Of a DNA stretch of 64,000 nt, positions 48,630 through 57,033 are shown piece by piece. Below the pieces are notes generated by a model, which was not told the origin of the DNA, searched no databases, and worked only from the letters and a program-made list of their open reading frames with translations. Positions within the stretch are counted from its first letter, which is position 1; every line of letters starts with the position of its first letter. A program made the position numbers and the translations under genes. The DNA comes from Ornithinimicrobium sp. CNJ-824 (GTDB lineage Bacteria; Actinomycetota; Actinomycetes; Actinomycetales; Dermatophilaceae), in assembly GCF_001942405.1 (NCBI RefSeq), contig NZ_MKKA01000004.1, forward strand, positions 32,194 to 96,193, given 5' to 3'.

Positions 48630-49528
48630 TCCGGCACGAGCCGGGCGCCGTTGTGCCACAGCACGTCCCGCATCCAGTCCTCCCCCAGGCCCCACCGGTG
48701 CAGGGCCTCGAGCTGGTGGGCGTAGGGGTAGGGCAGGTTGGGGAAGTCCGAGCCCAGCACGATCCGGGGCCGCAGCTCGGCCAGCCGGCCGAGGAAGCGC
48801 GGTGGCACCGGGGCGAGCCGCTCCATGAAGTCCGTGCCGACCATCGTCGTGTCCAGGTGCACCCGCTCGTGGGCCTCGACCAGGTCGGCGAAGGCGTCGT
48901 AGTCCGGCATCCCCATGTGCGCGACGACGAGCGTCAGGTCGGGGTGGTCGGCCAGCAGGCGGGCCACCCCCTCGGGCCCGCTGAAGCGCCCGGCCCGGGG
49001 TCCGTGCCCGGCGTGGATCACCACCGGCACCCGGGCCTGGGCCAGCACCTCCCACGCCTCGTCCAGCTCCTCGTCGGCAGGATCCAGGTCGCTGACGACG
49101 ACGTGCACCTTGACCAGCTGCAGACCGCCGGCCACCGCCTCGCGCATCTGCTGCGCCGCACCCGGTTCCGGGTAGAGGGTCGCGCACCGCAGGACCTGGG
49201 GGTGGGCGTCGGCGAAGTCGGCGCACCAGGCGTTCAACGAGGCGGCCATCCCCGGACGGTGCGCGTAGGTCAGCGCCGGGACCCGGTGCACCCCGAGGGC
49301 GGCCAGGGTGCGCAGCCGGTCCTCCGTGCCGGTGCGGTAGCGGACGGGCCAGGCGACCCCGTAGTGCCGCTCCCCCTCGTCGAAGTAGGCCCAGATGCGC
49401 TGCATGAGCCGGTCGGGGTGGAAGTGCACGTGCACGTCCGCCAGGCCGGGCACGTCCAGGGCGCGCAGGTAGGCGGCCACCTCGCCGTCCGTGCGGGGTG
49501 CCCGCAGGGAGGTTCCGCCGCCGGTCAT
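48587..49528 (-). CDS. Amidohydrolase family protein (Amidohydro_2 type)
   Basis: 313-residue TIM-barrel metal hydrolase: HxH in LADVHVHFHPD, KVHVVVSDLD, VVIHAGHG, LVVAHMGMPDY and Asp in LGSDFPNLPYPY. The family includes decarboxylases and lactonases as well as amidases. ATG 49528 overlaps the upstream fructosamine kinase stop in ATGA, so it is the last gene of a tight four-gene operon. Substrate is unknown. Confidence 0.9.
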   Translation of the reverse strand: MTGGGTSLRAPRTDGEVAAYLRALDVPGLADVHVHFHPDRLMQRIWAYFDEGERHYGVAWPVRYRTGTEDRLRTLAALGVHRVPALTYAHRPGMAASLNAWCADFADAHPQVLRCATLYPEPGAAQQMREAVAGGLQLVKVHVVVSDLDPADEELDEAWEVLAQARVPVVIHAGHGPRAGRFSGPEGVARLLADHPDLTLVVAHMGMPDYDAFADLVEAHERVHLDTTMVGTDFMERLAPVPPRFLGRLAELRPRIVLGSDFPNLPYPYAHQLEALHRWGLGEDWMRDVLWHNGARLVPDYLPPVGVGVNTSG

Positions 49529-50319
49529 CCCGCGGCCCTCCGCAGCGCGTCCCCGGCCTGGACCCCGTAGCCGCCGCCGAACAGCAGCGCGTGCACGAGC
49601 AGCGGCACGAGCTGGTGGACCGCGACCCGCTCCCGCCACCCCTCGGCCAGCGGCAGCTCCTCGACGTAGGAGGCGAAGACCCGGCCGCTGAAGCCGCCGA
49701 ACAGCTGCATCATCGCCAGGTCGGTCTCCCGGTGCCCGTAGTGGGCGCAGGGGTCGATCAGCCAGCTCCGGCCGTCCGGGTCGGTCAACCGGTTGCCCGC
49801 CCACAGGTCGCCGTGCACGAGGGTCGGCGGCTCGGGCGGCCCCAGGCGCCCGGCGTCGATCCGCTCGGCGAGGGCGGCCGTGTCCGGGTCGAGGCGCCCC
49901 TCGTCGGCGGCCCGGCGCGCGAGCGGCACCACCCGGTGCCCGACCCAGCTCTCCACCCAGGTGTCTGTGGGGGTGAGGTCCACCGGGCAGGCGCCCAGGT
50001 ATGCCGTGGGCTCCCCGTCGACCGAGCCGTAGCGCTCCCCGGTGGTGCGGTGCAGCGCCGCCAGCTCCCGGCCGAACTCCTCCTCGGTGGCGGCGGTGCG
50101 CGCGTGGCCCTGGGGGACCCACGACAGGGTGATCCGGTCGGTCCGCACGCCCAGCACCTGCGGCACCCTCGCCCCGGCGGCGGCCAGCGCCCGCAGGCCG
50201 GCCGCCTCGCGCTCGAAGAACTGCGGGGGCGCCTCGGCCAGCGTCTTGGTGAACACCTCGGTGCCGTCGGGCAGGCGGTCCCGGGAGGGCGTGCCGGTCG
50301 GGGACGTCCCGGCGGTCAT
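49525..50319 (-). CDS. Fructosamine kinase family protein
   Basis: 264-residue small-molecule kinase of the fructosamine/ketosamine-3-kinase family: FFEREAAGLRAL, catalytic VHGDLWAGNRL, LIDPCAHYGHRETDLAMMQLFGGF. In bacteria such enzymes phosphorylate ribulosamines or erythrulosamines on proteins as a step of deglycation. ATG 50319 overlaps the upstream gene in ATGA. Gene neighbourhood with a low-molecular-weight phosphatase is known for this family. Confidence 0.9.
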   Translation of the reverse strand: MTAGTSPTGTPSRDRLPDGTEVFTKTLAEAPPQFFEREAAGLRALAAAGARVPQVLGVRTDRITLSWVPQGHARTAATEEEFGRELAALHRTTGERYGSVDGEPTAYLGACPVDLTPTDTWVESWVGHRVVPLARRAADEGRLDPDTAALAERIDAGRLGPPEPPTLVHGDLWAGNRLTDPDGRSWLIDPCAHYGHRETDLAMMQLFGGFSGRVFASYVEELPLAEGWRERVAVHQLVPLLVHALLFGGGYGVQAGDALRRAAG

Positions 50320-50699
50320 GCCCGTCCGTCCGCGCCGGCCAGCTCGTCGGCGAGCTGCTCGACCAGGTCGGACCCGCCGGTGGCGTAGGCGAGCCAGTCC
50401 TTGCCCTGGTCCTGGCGCCGCCCCACCTCCTCGGCCCACCGGGTCCGGGCGTCCGCGAGGGCGGCGAGCGCCGCGGCGTCCCGCCCCTCCCCGGCCAGCT
50501 CCCGCCGCAGTGCACGGACCAGCTCGCTGGCCGCGGCGTACCTGCCCTCGTGGAGCTTGTAGGAGGGGAAGGAGCGCCCGTCCCGGGCCAGCGAGCAGGC
50601 GCTCGTCGGTCCGGCGAGCGCGGTCATCGTCATGACGGCCTCGGCCCGCAGCTCGGCGGCCCTGGCCTCGAGCCGGTCCGCCGTCCCACCGGCGGTCAC
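50316..50699 (-). CDS. Hypothetical protein in the deglycation operon
   Basis: 127-residue soluble, helix-rich protein without recognised domain. It has RSFPSYKLHEGRYAAASELVRALRREL and a C-terminal EEVGRRQDQGKDWLAYATGG, with many Arg, Ala and Glu. GTG 50699 overlaps the phosphatase stop in GTGA and its own stop overlaps the kinase start in ATGA. Coupling on both sides suggests a related role. An internal ATG near 50635 is a less likely start. Confidence 0.7.
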   Translation of the reverse strand: MTAGGTADRLEARAAELRAEAVMTMTALAGPTSACSLARDGRSFPSYKLHEGRYAAASELVRALRRELAGEGRDAAALAALADARTRWAEEVGRRQDQGKDWLAYATGGSDLVEQLADELAGADGRA

Positions 50700-51202
50700 G
50701 ACACGGCCCCACGCCGGTCGAGGATCTGCTCGAGCGTCCCGTCGACGATCGCCGTGACGAGGGCCTCGACCGCCTCCTCGATCTGGTCGTACATCCGCCC
50801 GTAGGCGGCCTCGGGCAGCCCCCAGGGGTCGGGGACGTCGCGCACGCCCTCCGCGGCGTCGGGGGCGAAGGCCCCGAGCCGGACGACCTTGCGGGCGTCC
50901 TCGGGCCGACGGGCCAGGGCCAGCACGTCCTGCTCGTTGGCGGCGTCCATGACCACGACGAGGTCGGCGCCCTCCAGGTCGGCCGGCTCCAGCTGGGCCG
51001 CCCGCGCCGGGAAGCGGTAGCCGCGCCGTTCGCCCTCCGCCTGGCTCATCGGGTGCGGCCGTTCCCCCACGTGGTAGTCGGCGGTGCCCGCGGAGGAGAC
51101 CCGCACGTGGTCCAGCCCGGCCTCGGCCAGCCGTCGCACCAGGACCGCCTCGGCGGCGGGCGAGCGGCAGATGTTGCCCAGGCAGACCGTCATGATGTGC
51201 AT
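50696..51202 (-). CDS. Low-molecular-weight protein tyrosine phosphatase
   Basis: 168-residue phosphatase with the P-loop VCLGNICRSP (CX5RS) and acid Asp in DVPDPWG. In other bacteria the homologue next to fructosamine kinase-related genes dephosphorylates ribulosamine 5-phosphates and related glycation products. First gene of the four-gene operon. Start ATG 51202; no clear ribosome site, an ATG three codons later is possible. Confidence 0.93.
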   Translation of the reverse strand: MHIMTVCLGNICRSPAAEAVLVRRLAEAGLDHVRVSSAGTADYHVGERPHPMSQAEGERRGYRFPARAAQLEPADLEGADLVVVMDAANEQDVLALARRPEDARKVVRLGAFAPDAAEGVRDVPDPWGLPEAAYGRMYDQIEEAVEALVTAIVDGTLEQILDRRGAVS

Positions 51203-51275
51203 GGGCGCCAGTCAAGCAGATGCCTCCTGCCCGGCCGTGCCGGCCCGGTCGGGGGCCGCGTGCCATGCTGGGGCG

Positions 51276-51599
51276 ATGGACGCGCAGGTCAGGACCGTGC
51301 TCGAGGCCAAGGAGGCCGAGATCGTCGAGGAGATGGCCACCCTGAGCCGCCCGACGCAGGAGCAGGGCAGCATCTCCTTCGGCAAGCGCGTGGGCGACGG
51401 GACCGCCATGGCGGTCGACCGGCTGACCGCCGTGACCGCCCACGACAACCTGCAGGGGCTGCTCGACGCGGTCCGGCACGCGCTGGCGCGGCTCGACGAG
51501 GGCCGCTACGGGGTTTGCGAGGCGTGCGGGGAGCCGATCCCGCAGGGGCGGCTGGAGGCCCGGCCGTGGGCCACCACCTGCGTGGCGCACTCACGCTGA
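51276..51599 (+). CDS. DksA/TraR family zinc-finger protein (C3H variant)
   Basis: 107-residue protein with the N-terminal coiled coil and the zinc motif YGVCEACGEPIPQGRLEARPWATTCVAHSR. The last ligand, normally Cys in CVxCQ, is His here, giving C3H. It probably acts as an RNA polymerase or stress-related factor. ATG 51276. It is divergent from the phosphatase operon, convergent with the LysR gene. Confidence 0.88.
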   Translation: MDAQVRTVLEAKEAEIVEEMATLSRPTQEQGSISFGKRVGDGTAMAVDRLTAVTAHDNLQGLLDAVRHALARLDEGRYGVCEACGEPIPQGRLEARPWATTCVAHSR

Positions 51600-51612
51600 C
51601 CCCGGCGCGGGC

Positions 51613-52515
51613 TCAGCGACGGTCCGGAGCCTCCTCCCCGGTGCGCCGGACGGCGTGCTCGAGGAAGAGCCGGGCCGAGGGCAGCATCGGCTGACCCGTG
51701 GACCAGGCGATCCCGACGTCACGGTAGGCCCGGGCGTCGTCGAGGTGCAGCATCGTCAGGCCCTCGTGGGTGGGGGTCCAGGCGTCCGGCACCGGCAGGA
51801 CGGCCACGCCCAGGCCGGCGGCCACGAAGGCCCGGGTCGTGGGCAGGTCCTGGCAGACCAGGGCGACCTGCGGCTCCACGCCCGCGTCCCGGCACAGCCG
51901 CAGGGTGACCTCCCACAGGTGCGAGCGGGGGTGGGTGGCCACGAACGGTTCCCCGGCGGCCTCGGCCAGGTCGAGGTGCCCGCGGCCGGCCCAGCGGTGA
52001 CCGGGCCCGACGGCGAGCAGGAGCGGCTCGCGCACCAGCACCCGCCAGCGGATCGTGGGGTCCTCGGGGGGCCGGGTGGTGAACTCCAGCTCCACGGCCT
52101 CGTGGCCGCCGACCGCCGGAACCAGCTCCTCCTGCCGGGACAGCAGCTCCACCCCCACCCGCGGGTGGGCGGCCCGGAAGTCGCTGACCAGGCCCGGGAC
52201 CAGCCAGGTCCCCAACGACGGCTGGAAGGCCAGGCTGACCGTCCCGGCCTCGGGGTCCAGGAGCTGCTGCACGGCTGCCAGCCCGTCGTCGAGCTCGTGG
52301 ACGGCCGCGTCGACGTGCCGCCGGAAGGCGAGTCCGGCCCGGGTCGGGCGCAGGGTGCGTCCGGAACGGCGCAGCAACGGGGTGCCCACCTCGCGCTCCA
52401 GCCGGTCCAGGGCCCGGGAGATCCCCGACTGAGCCACCCCCTCGACGTCGCCGAGCTCGGTGAGGGTGGTGCCGTCGGCCACCTGCTGGAACCACCGGAG
52501 GGTACGCACGTCCAT
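51613..52515 (-). CDS. LysR family regulator
   Basis: 300-residue regulator: N-terminal winged HTH (LRWFQQVADGTTLTELGDVEGVAQSGISRALDRLEREVGTPLLRR) and the co-inducer-binding domain (SLAFQPSLGTWLVPGLVSDFRAAHP). ATG 52515. Divergent from the small ORF and korAB, with a palindrome between. Target unknown, possibly korAB. Confidence 0.93.
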   Translation of the reverse strand: MDVRTLRWFQQVADGTTLTELGDVEGVAQSGISRALDRLEREVGTPLLRRSGRTLRPTRAGLAFRRHVDAAVHELDDGLAAVQQLLDPEAGTVSLAFQPSLGTWLVPGLVSDFRAAHPRVGVELLSRQEELVPAVGGHEAVELEFTTRPPEDPTIRWRVLVREPLLLAVGPGHRWAGRGHLDLAEAAGEPFVATHPRSHLWEVTLRLCRDAGVEPQVALVCQDLPTTRAFVAAGLGVAVLPVPDAWTPTHEGLTMLHLDDARAYRDVGIAWSTGQPMLPSARLFLEHAVRRTGEEAPDRR

Positions 52516-52536
52516 CCTCGCATGCTCTCACCGCAA

Positions 52537-52552
52537 GGGTGATATGTCACCC
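52537..52552. promoter_or_regulatory. Palindrome in the lysR-small ORF intergenic region
   Basis: GGGTGA-TATG-TCACCC, perfect arms of 6 bp, located 5 nt upstream of the TTGGAC box of the rightward promoter and 21 nt before the lysR start. Such a site fits binding by the LysR protein. Confidence 0.6.
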
Positions 52553-52557
52553 GTTCA

Positions 52558-52587
52558 TTGGACGCATAGCGCCTGCTCAGCCACAAT
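52558..52587 (+). promoter_or_regulatory. Predicted rightward promoter before the small ORF
   Basis: TTGGAC (52558-52563) and CACAAT (52582-52587), 18-nt spacing; the ATG at 52594 is 6 nt after the -10 box, so the mRNA may be leaderless, though GGAG lies there too. Confidence 0.5.
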
Positions 52588-52593
52588 GGAGAC

Positions 52594-52803
52594 ATGTCAA
52601 CTACCACGGCTCTCCCCACCCCCGTCCAGTCCGAGCTCGACACCCTCGCCCAGGTGCCCGTCGTGCTCGGCGGCCCGTCCGCCCGTCGCGGCGCCCACCG
52701 CCCGCGCCTCAACTTCCTGAGCCGGGCCAATCGGTCCGAGTCCCCCAACGACGCCGTCGTGCCCCCGCGCCGGATCGCGGGGCGCTTCACCCTCCCCCGC
52801 TGA
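52594..52803 (+). CDS. Small hypothetical protein upstream of korA
   Basis: 69-residue basic, Pro/Arg-rich product ending RIAGRFTLPR; no domain known and no membrane segment. Support comes from a good promoter, a possible leaderless start and codon use typical of the region. It could be a small regulatory or accessory protein of the oxidoreductase, or a chance frame. korA starts about 75 nt downstream. Confidence 0.5.
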   Translation: MSTTTALPTPVQSELDTLAQVPVVLGGPSARRGAHRPRLNFLSRANRSESPNDAVVPPRRIAGRFTLPR

Positions 52804-52876
52804 GCCCCGTCCCGACCGACCGTGCGGCCGGACGTTTCGGTCGCACGACCTACGGGGGCGTAGGCTGATGGGTGAC

Positions 52877-54772
52877 ATGTCTTCGACTCAACTCCACCAC
52901 CTCGACCGGGTCGTCATCCGGTTCGCCGGCGACTCCGGCGACGGGATGCAGCTGACCGGCGACCGCTTCACCTCCGACACCGCCTCGCTGGGCAACGACC
53001 TGTCCACGCTGCCCAACTTCCCGGCGGAGATCAGGGCGCCCCAGGGCACCCTGCCCGGGGTCTCCAGCTTCCAGCTGCACTTCGCCAACCACGACATCGC
53101 CACCCCCGGGGACGCCCCCGACGTGCTGGTCGCGATGAACCCCGCCGCGCTGCGCGCCAACCTCGCCGACCTGCCCCGCGGGGCCACCGTCATCGTCAAC
53201 AGCGACGAGTTCGGCCGCCGCAACCTGGCCAAGGTCGGCTACGAGGCCAACCCGCTGGAGGACGGGTCGCTGACGGACGCCGGCTACCACGTGCACGCGC
53301 TGCCGCTGACGTCGATGGCGGTCGAGGCGCTCGCGGACTTCGACCTGACCCGCAAGGAGAAGGAGCGGGCCAAGAACATGCTGGCCCTGGGCCTGCTCTC
53401 CTGGCTCTACTCCCGGGACACCGGTGGCACCGAGGCGTTCCTGCGCGCCAAGTTCGCCCAGGCCCCCGACGTCCTCGAGGCCAACCTGGTGGCCCTGCGG
53501 GCGGGGCACGCCTACGGCGAGACGACCGAGGACTTCGCCGTCCGATACGAGGTCGCGCCCGCCCCGATGGCACCGGGCACCTACCGCACCATCACCGGCA
53601 ACCAGGCCATGGCGCTGGGCCTGGTGGCCGCCGCGCAGCGGGCCGGGCTGCGGCTGGTGCTGGGCTCCTACCCGATCACCCCCGCCTCGGACGTGCTCCA
53701 CCAGCTGTCCGCGCTCAAGCACCTGGGGGTGACCACGCTGCAGGCCGAGGACGAGATCGCTGCCGTCGGGATGGCGCTGGGCGCCTCCTTCGGCGGCGCC
53801 CTGGGGGTGACGACGACCTCCGGCCCCGGCCTGGCGCTGAAGAGCGAGACGATCGGGCTGGCGGTCTCCACCGAGCTGCCCCTCGTCGTCGTCGACATCC
53901 AGCGCGGCGGCCCCTCGACCGGGCTGCCGACCAAGACCGAGCAGGCCGACCTGCTGCAGGCGATGTACGGCCGCAACGGCGAGTCGCCCGTGGCGGTCGT
54001 CGCGGCGGGCTCCCCCAGCGACTGCTTCGACGCGGCGCTGGAGTCCGTGCGCATCGCCACCACCTACCGCACCCCGGTGATCCTGCTCTCCGACGGCTAC
54101 CTGGGCAACGGCTCGGAGCCGTGGTCCGTGCCGGACGTGGCCTCGCTGCCCGACCTGACCGTCGAGAAGGCGAGCGCCCCCAACGCGGTGGACGACGCCG
54201 GCGAGCCGGTCTTCCACCCCTTCCTGCGCGACGAGCAGACCCTGGCGCGACCGTGGGCCGTCCCGGGCACGCCGGGTCTGGAGCACCGGATCGGCGGCAT
54301 CGAGAAGGCCGACGTCACCGGGCACATCTCCTACGACCCGGCCAACCACGACCGGATGGTCCGTCTGCGGCAGGCCAAGATCGACCGGATCGCCGACACG
54401 ATCCCGCCGCTGGCGGTCGACGACCCCGACGGCCGCGCCCGGCTGCTCGTCCTGGGGTGGGGCTCCACCTACGGCCCGGTCGCCGCGGCCACCCGCCTGG
54501 CCCGCAGCGCCGGCGCGTCGGTGGCCCGCGCCCACCTGCGCCACCTGAACCCCTTCCCCGCCGACCTGGGCGAGGTGCTGCGCCGCTACGACCGGGTGCT
54601 CCTGCCGGAGATGAACCTGGGCCAGCTGGCCCTGCTGCTGCGCGGACGCTTCCTGGTGGACGTGCGCTCGCACACCGCCGTGCGGGGGCTGCCGTTCACC
54701 GCCGCCGAGCTCGCCGAGGTGATCCACGCGCACCTGCTGGAGCTCACCGAGGCACCCGAGGAGGCACGTTGA
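52877..54772 (+). CDS. korA: 2-oxoacid:ferredoxin oxidoreductase alpha subunit (fused gamma-alpha)
   Basis: 631-residue subunit with the gamma-type domain at the N-terminus (VVIRFAGDSGDGMQLTGDRF, AEIRAPQGTLPGVSSFQLHF) followed by the alpha domain (YPITPASDVLHQLS, AEDEIAAVGMALGASFGGALGVTTTSGPGLALKSE). Converts 2-oxoglutarate and CoA to succinyl-CoA with reduced ferredoxin. A TAGGCT box at 52861-52866 makes ATG 52868 too early; I use ATG 52877. korB follows 2 nt after the stop. In actinobacteria KorAB often replaces or supplements the 2-oxoglutarate dehydrogenase step. Confidence 0.92.
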   Translation: MSSTQLHHLDRVVIRFAGDSGDGMQLTGDRFTSDTASLGNDLSTLPNFPAEIRAPQGTLPGVSSFQLHFANHDIATPGDAPDVLVAMNPAALRANLADLPRGATVIVNSDEFGRRNLAKVGYEANPLEDGSLTDAGYHVHALPLTSMAVEALADFDLTRKEKERAKNMLALGLLSWLYSRDTGGTEAFLRAKFAQAPDVLEANLVALRAGHAYGETTEDFAVRYEVAPAPMAPGTYRTITGNQAMALGLVAAAQRAGLRLVLGSYPITPASDVLHQLSALKHLGVTTLQAEDEIAAVGMALGASFGGALGVTTTSGPGLALKSETIGLAVSTELPLVVVDIQRGGPSTGLPTKTEQADLLQAMYGRNGESPVAVVAAGSPSDCFDAALESVRIATTYRTPVILLSDGYLGNGSEPWSVPDVASLPDLTVEKASAPNAVDDAGEPVFHPFLRDEQTLARPWAVPGTPGLEHRIGGIEKADVTGHISYDPANHDRMVRLRQAKIDRIADTIPPLAVDDPDGRARLLVLGWGSTYGPVAAATRLARSAGASVARAHLRHLNPFPADLGEVLRRYDRVLLPEMNLGQLALLLRGRFLVDVRSHTAVRGLPFTAAELAEVIHAHLLELTEAPEEAR

Positions 54773-54774
54773 CG

Positions 54775-56028
54775 ATGAGCAGGCACATCACGGAGATCGG
54801 GATGCCGTCGCCGGGCGGCTCCGCCGCACCCGCGGTCGCACCCCATACCCCCCGGTCCGGCACCGCCGGCGTCCCCGTCCTCCAGGACGGGACGGCGCAG
54901 ACCAAGAAGGACTTCACCTCCGACCAGGAGGTGCGCTGGTGCCCGGGCTGCGGCGACTACGCGGTGCTCGCGGCGGTGCAGGGGTTCCTGCCCGACCTGG
55001 GGCTGCGCCGGGAAAACATCGTCTTCGTGTCCGGGATCGGCTGCTCCAGCCGCTTCCCCTACTACCTGGACACCTACGGCATGCACTCCATCCACGGCCG
55101 CGCACCGGCCATCGCCACCGGCCTGGCGACGGCCCGCGAGGACCTGTCCGTGTGGGTCGTCACCGGTGACGGCGACGCCCTGTCCATCGGCGGCAACCAC
55201 CTCATCCACGCCATGCGGCGCAACGTCAACCTGACGATCCTGCTGTTCAACAACAAGATCTACGGCCTGACCAAGGGGCAGTACTCCCCCACCTCCGAGG
55301 TCGGGGCGGTGACGAAGTCGACCCCGGCCGGGTCGGTGGACCACCCGTTCAACCCGGTGTCCTTGGCCCTGGGGGCCGAGGCGACGTTCGTCGCGCGCAC
55401 CATGGACTCCGACCGCAAGCACCTCACCGAGGTGCTGCGCCAGGCCGCCGAGCACCGCGGCACCGCGCTGGTGGAGATCTACCAGAACTGCCCGATCTTC
55501 AACGACGGCGCCTTCCAGCTGCTCAAGGACCGCGACGAGGCCACCGCCCGCCTGGCCCACCTGCGCGCCGGCGAGCCGGTGCGAATCGGCTCCGGCGAGG
55601 ACGTGCGTGTCGTCGTCCGGGACGACGCCGGACGACTGGCCGTCGTGGCCGAGGCCGACGCCGACCCGGCCCGGGTCGTGGTCCACGACCCCGCCGACCC
55701 GGACCCCTCGACGGCCTTCGCCCTCTCCCGCCTCGACGACGCGAGCATGCAGCACGTGCCGATGGGGGTCTTCCGCTCGGTGCAGCGCCCGACCTACGAC
55801 GACTCCGTGCGCGCCCAGGTGGCCACGGCCGTGGCCGAGGCCCCGCCGGCCGGGTCGCCCGACGAGACGCTGGCCGCGCTCCTGCGCGGGCGGGACACCT
55901 GGACCGTCGACGGCACCCGCGCCGGCCAGGTCGAGCAGACCCTGGCGGGCGAGACGTCCGAGGGACCCACTCCTGCGGCCGGGGACGCCCTGGTCGAGGA
56001 GGGCGAGGAAGCGTTGGACGAGGAGTGA
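54775..56028 (+). CDS. korB: 2-oxoacid:ferredoxin oxidoreductase beta subunit
   Basis: 417-residue TPP-binding subunit, with an iron-sulfur ligand set in WCPGCGDYAVL and GIGCSSRFPYYLDTYGMHSIHGRAPAIATG, TPP/Mg site GDGDALSIGGNH and FNNKIYGLTKGQYSPT. The C-terminal about 100 residues form an extension of unknown role with acidic end. ATG 54775. It overlaps rarD in GTGA. Confidence 0.93.
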   Translation: MSRHITEIGMPSPGGSAAPAVAPHTPRSGTAGVPVLQDGTAQTKKDFTSDQEVRWCPGCGDYAVLAAVQGFLPDLGLRRENIVFVSGIGCSSRFPYYLDTYGMHSIHGRAPAIATGLATAREDLSVWVVTGDGDALSIGGNHLIHAMRRNVNLTILLFNNKIYGLTKGQYSPTSEVGAVTKSTPAGSVDHPFNPVSLALGAEATFVARTMDSDRKHLTEVLRQAAEHRGTALVEIYQNCPIFNDGAFQLLKDRDEATARLAHLRAGEPVRIGSGEDVRVVVRDDAGRLAVVAEADADPARVVVHDPADPDPSTAFALSRLDDASMQHVPMGVFRSVQRPTYDDSVRAQVATAVAEAPPAGSPDETLAALLRGRDTWTVDGTRAGQVEQTLAGETSEGPTPAAGDALVEEGEEALDEE

Positions 56029-56954
56029 CCGAGGCGCGCCGTCGGCAGGAGGGCACGCTCGCCGGGTTCCTGGCCTACCTGCTCTGGGGCGCCTTCCCCC
56101 TCTACTTCGCCACCCTGCGCCCGGCAGGGCCGTGGGAGATCCTGGCCCACCGGATCGTCTGGACCCTGCTGCTGTGCGCGATCGTCCTCGTGCTCACGCG
56201 GGACCTGCGCTGGCTGCTCGAGCTGGCCCGCCGCCCGCGTCGGGCCGGCGGGGTCGCCCTGGCCGGCCTGTTCATCGCCCTCAACTGGGGCGTGTACACG
56301 TACGCCGTGCTCAGCGGGCACGTCACCGAGGCCGCCCTGGGCTACTTCCTCAACCCCCTGGTCACCGTGGCCCTGGGCGTGGTGGTCCTGCGCGAGACGC
56401 TGCGTCGCGCCCAGTGGGTCGCCGTGGCGGTCGGAGGGGTCGCCGCGGTCTACCTGACGATCGACTATGGTCGGCCGCCGTGGATCTCCCTGGTGCTGGC
56501 GGTCAGCTTCGCCTCCTACAGCCTGCTGAAGAACCGCCTCGGCATCTCGTTGTCCCCGATCCGCTCGCTCGCCGGGGAGACGCTGGCGATCCTGCCGGTG
56601 GCCGTGGTCGTGCTCGTCTGGCTCTCGGCCCGTGGGGAGACCACCTTCCTGGCGCACGGCGGGGTGCACACCGCGCTCCTGGTCTCCACGGGCCTGGCGA
56701 CCGCGGTGCCGCTGCTCCTCCTCGCCGCGGCGGCCAGCCGGGTGCCGCTGTCCACCATCGGCCTGCTGCAGTTCCTCACCCCCGTCCTGCAGCTGATGAC
56801 CGGCGTGCTGCTGCTCGGCGAGACCGTGCCCGCCTCCCGCTGGGTGGGCTTCGCGATGGTCTGGGTGGCCCTGGCCGTGCTCACCTGGGACATGGTGACG
56901 CACGTGCGACGCTCCCGTCGCGCCCGTCGCGACCTCGTCGAGCCCGCCCCCTGA
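56025..56954 (+). CDS. rarD: EamA family transporter RarD
   Basis: 309-residue 10-helix DMT superfamily protein: GFLAYLLWGAFPLYF, LNWGVYTYAVLSGHVTEAALGYFLNPLV, ASRVPLSTIGLLQFLTPVLQLMTGVLLLGE. Substrate unclear. GTG 56025 overlaps the korB stop, suggesting co-transcription; functional link not evident. The 56955-57033 gap contains the operator and promoter of the next gene only. Confidence 0.9.
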   Translation: MTEARRRQEGTLAGFLAYLLWGAFPLYFATLRPAGPWEILAHRIVWTLLLCAIVLVLTRDLRWLLELARRPRRAGGVALAGLFIALNWGVYTYAVLSGHVTEAALGYFLNPLVTVALGVVVLRETLRRAQWVAVAVGGVAAVYLTIDYGRPPWISLVLAVSFASYSLLKNRLGISLSPIRSLAGETLAILPVAVVVLVWLSARGETTFLAHGGVHTALLVSTGLATAVPLLLLAAAASRVPLSTIGLLQFLTPVLQLMTGVLLLGETVPASRWVGFAMVWVALAVLTWDMVTHVRRSRRARRDLVEPAP

Positions 56955-57000
56955 GGACCGGGTATGGCGCGCCTCACACCGGGTGCACGGCGAGCAATTT

Positions 57001-57027
57001 TGCACACTGTGCACGAACTTCTATCCT
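57001..57027 (+). promoter_or_regulatory. tetR-mmpL promoter with palindromic operator
   Basis: TGCACA-C-TGTGCA (57001-57013) is a perfect 13-bp palindrome overlapping the -35 region; the -10 box is TATCCT (57022-57027). Start codon GTG follows after 6 nt. The layout fits autorepression by the TetR protein. Confidence 0.65.
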
Positions 57028-57033
57028 GAACGG

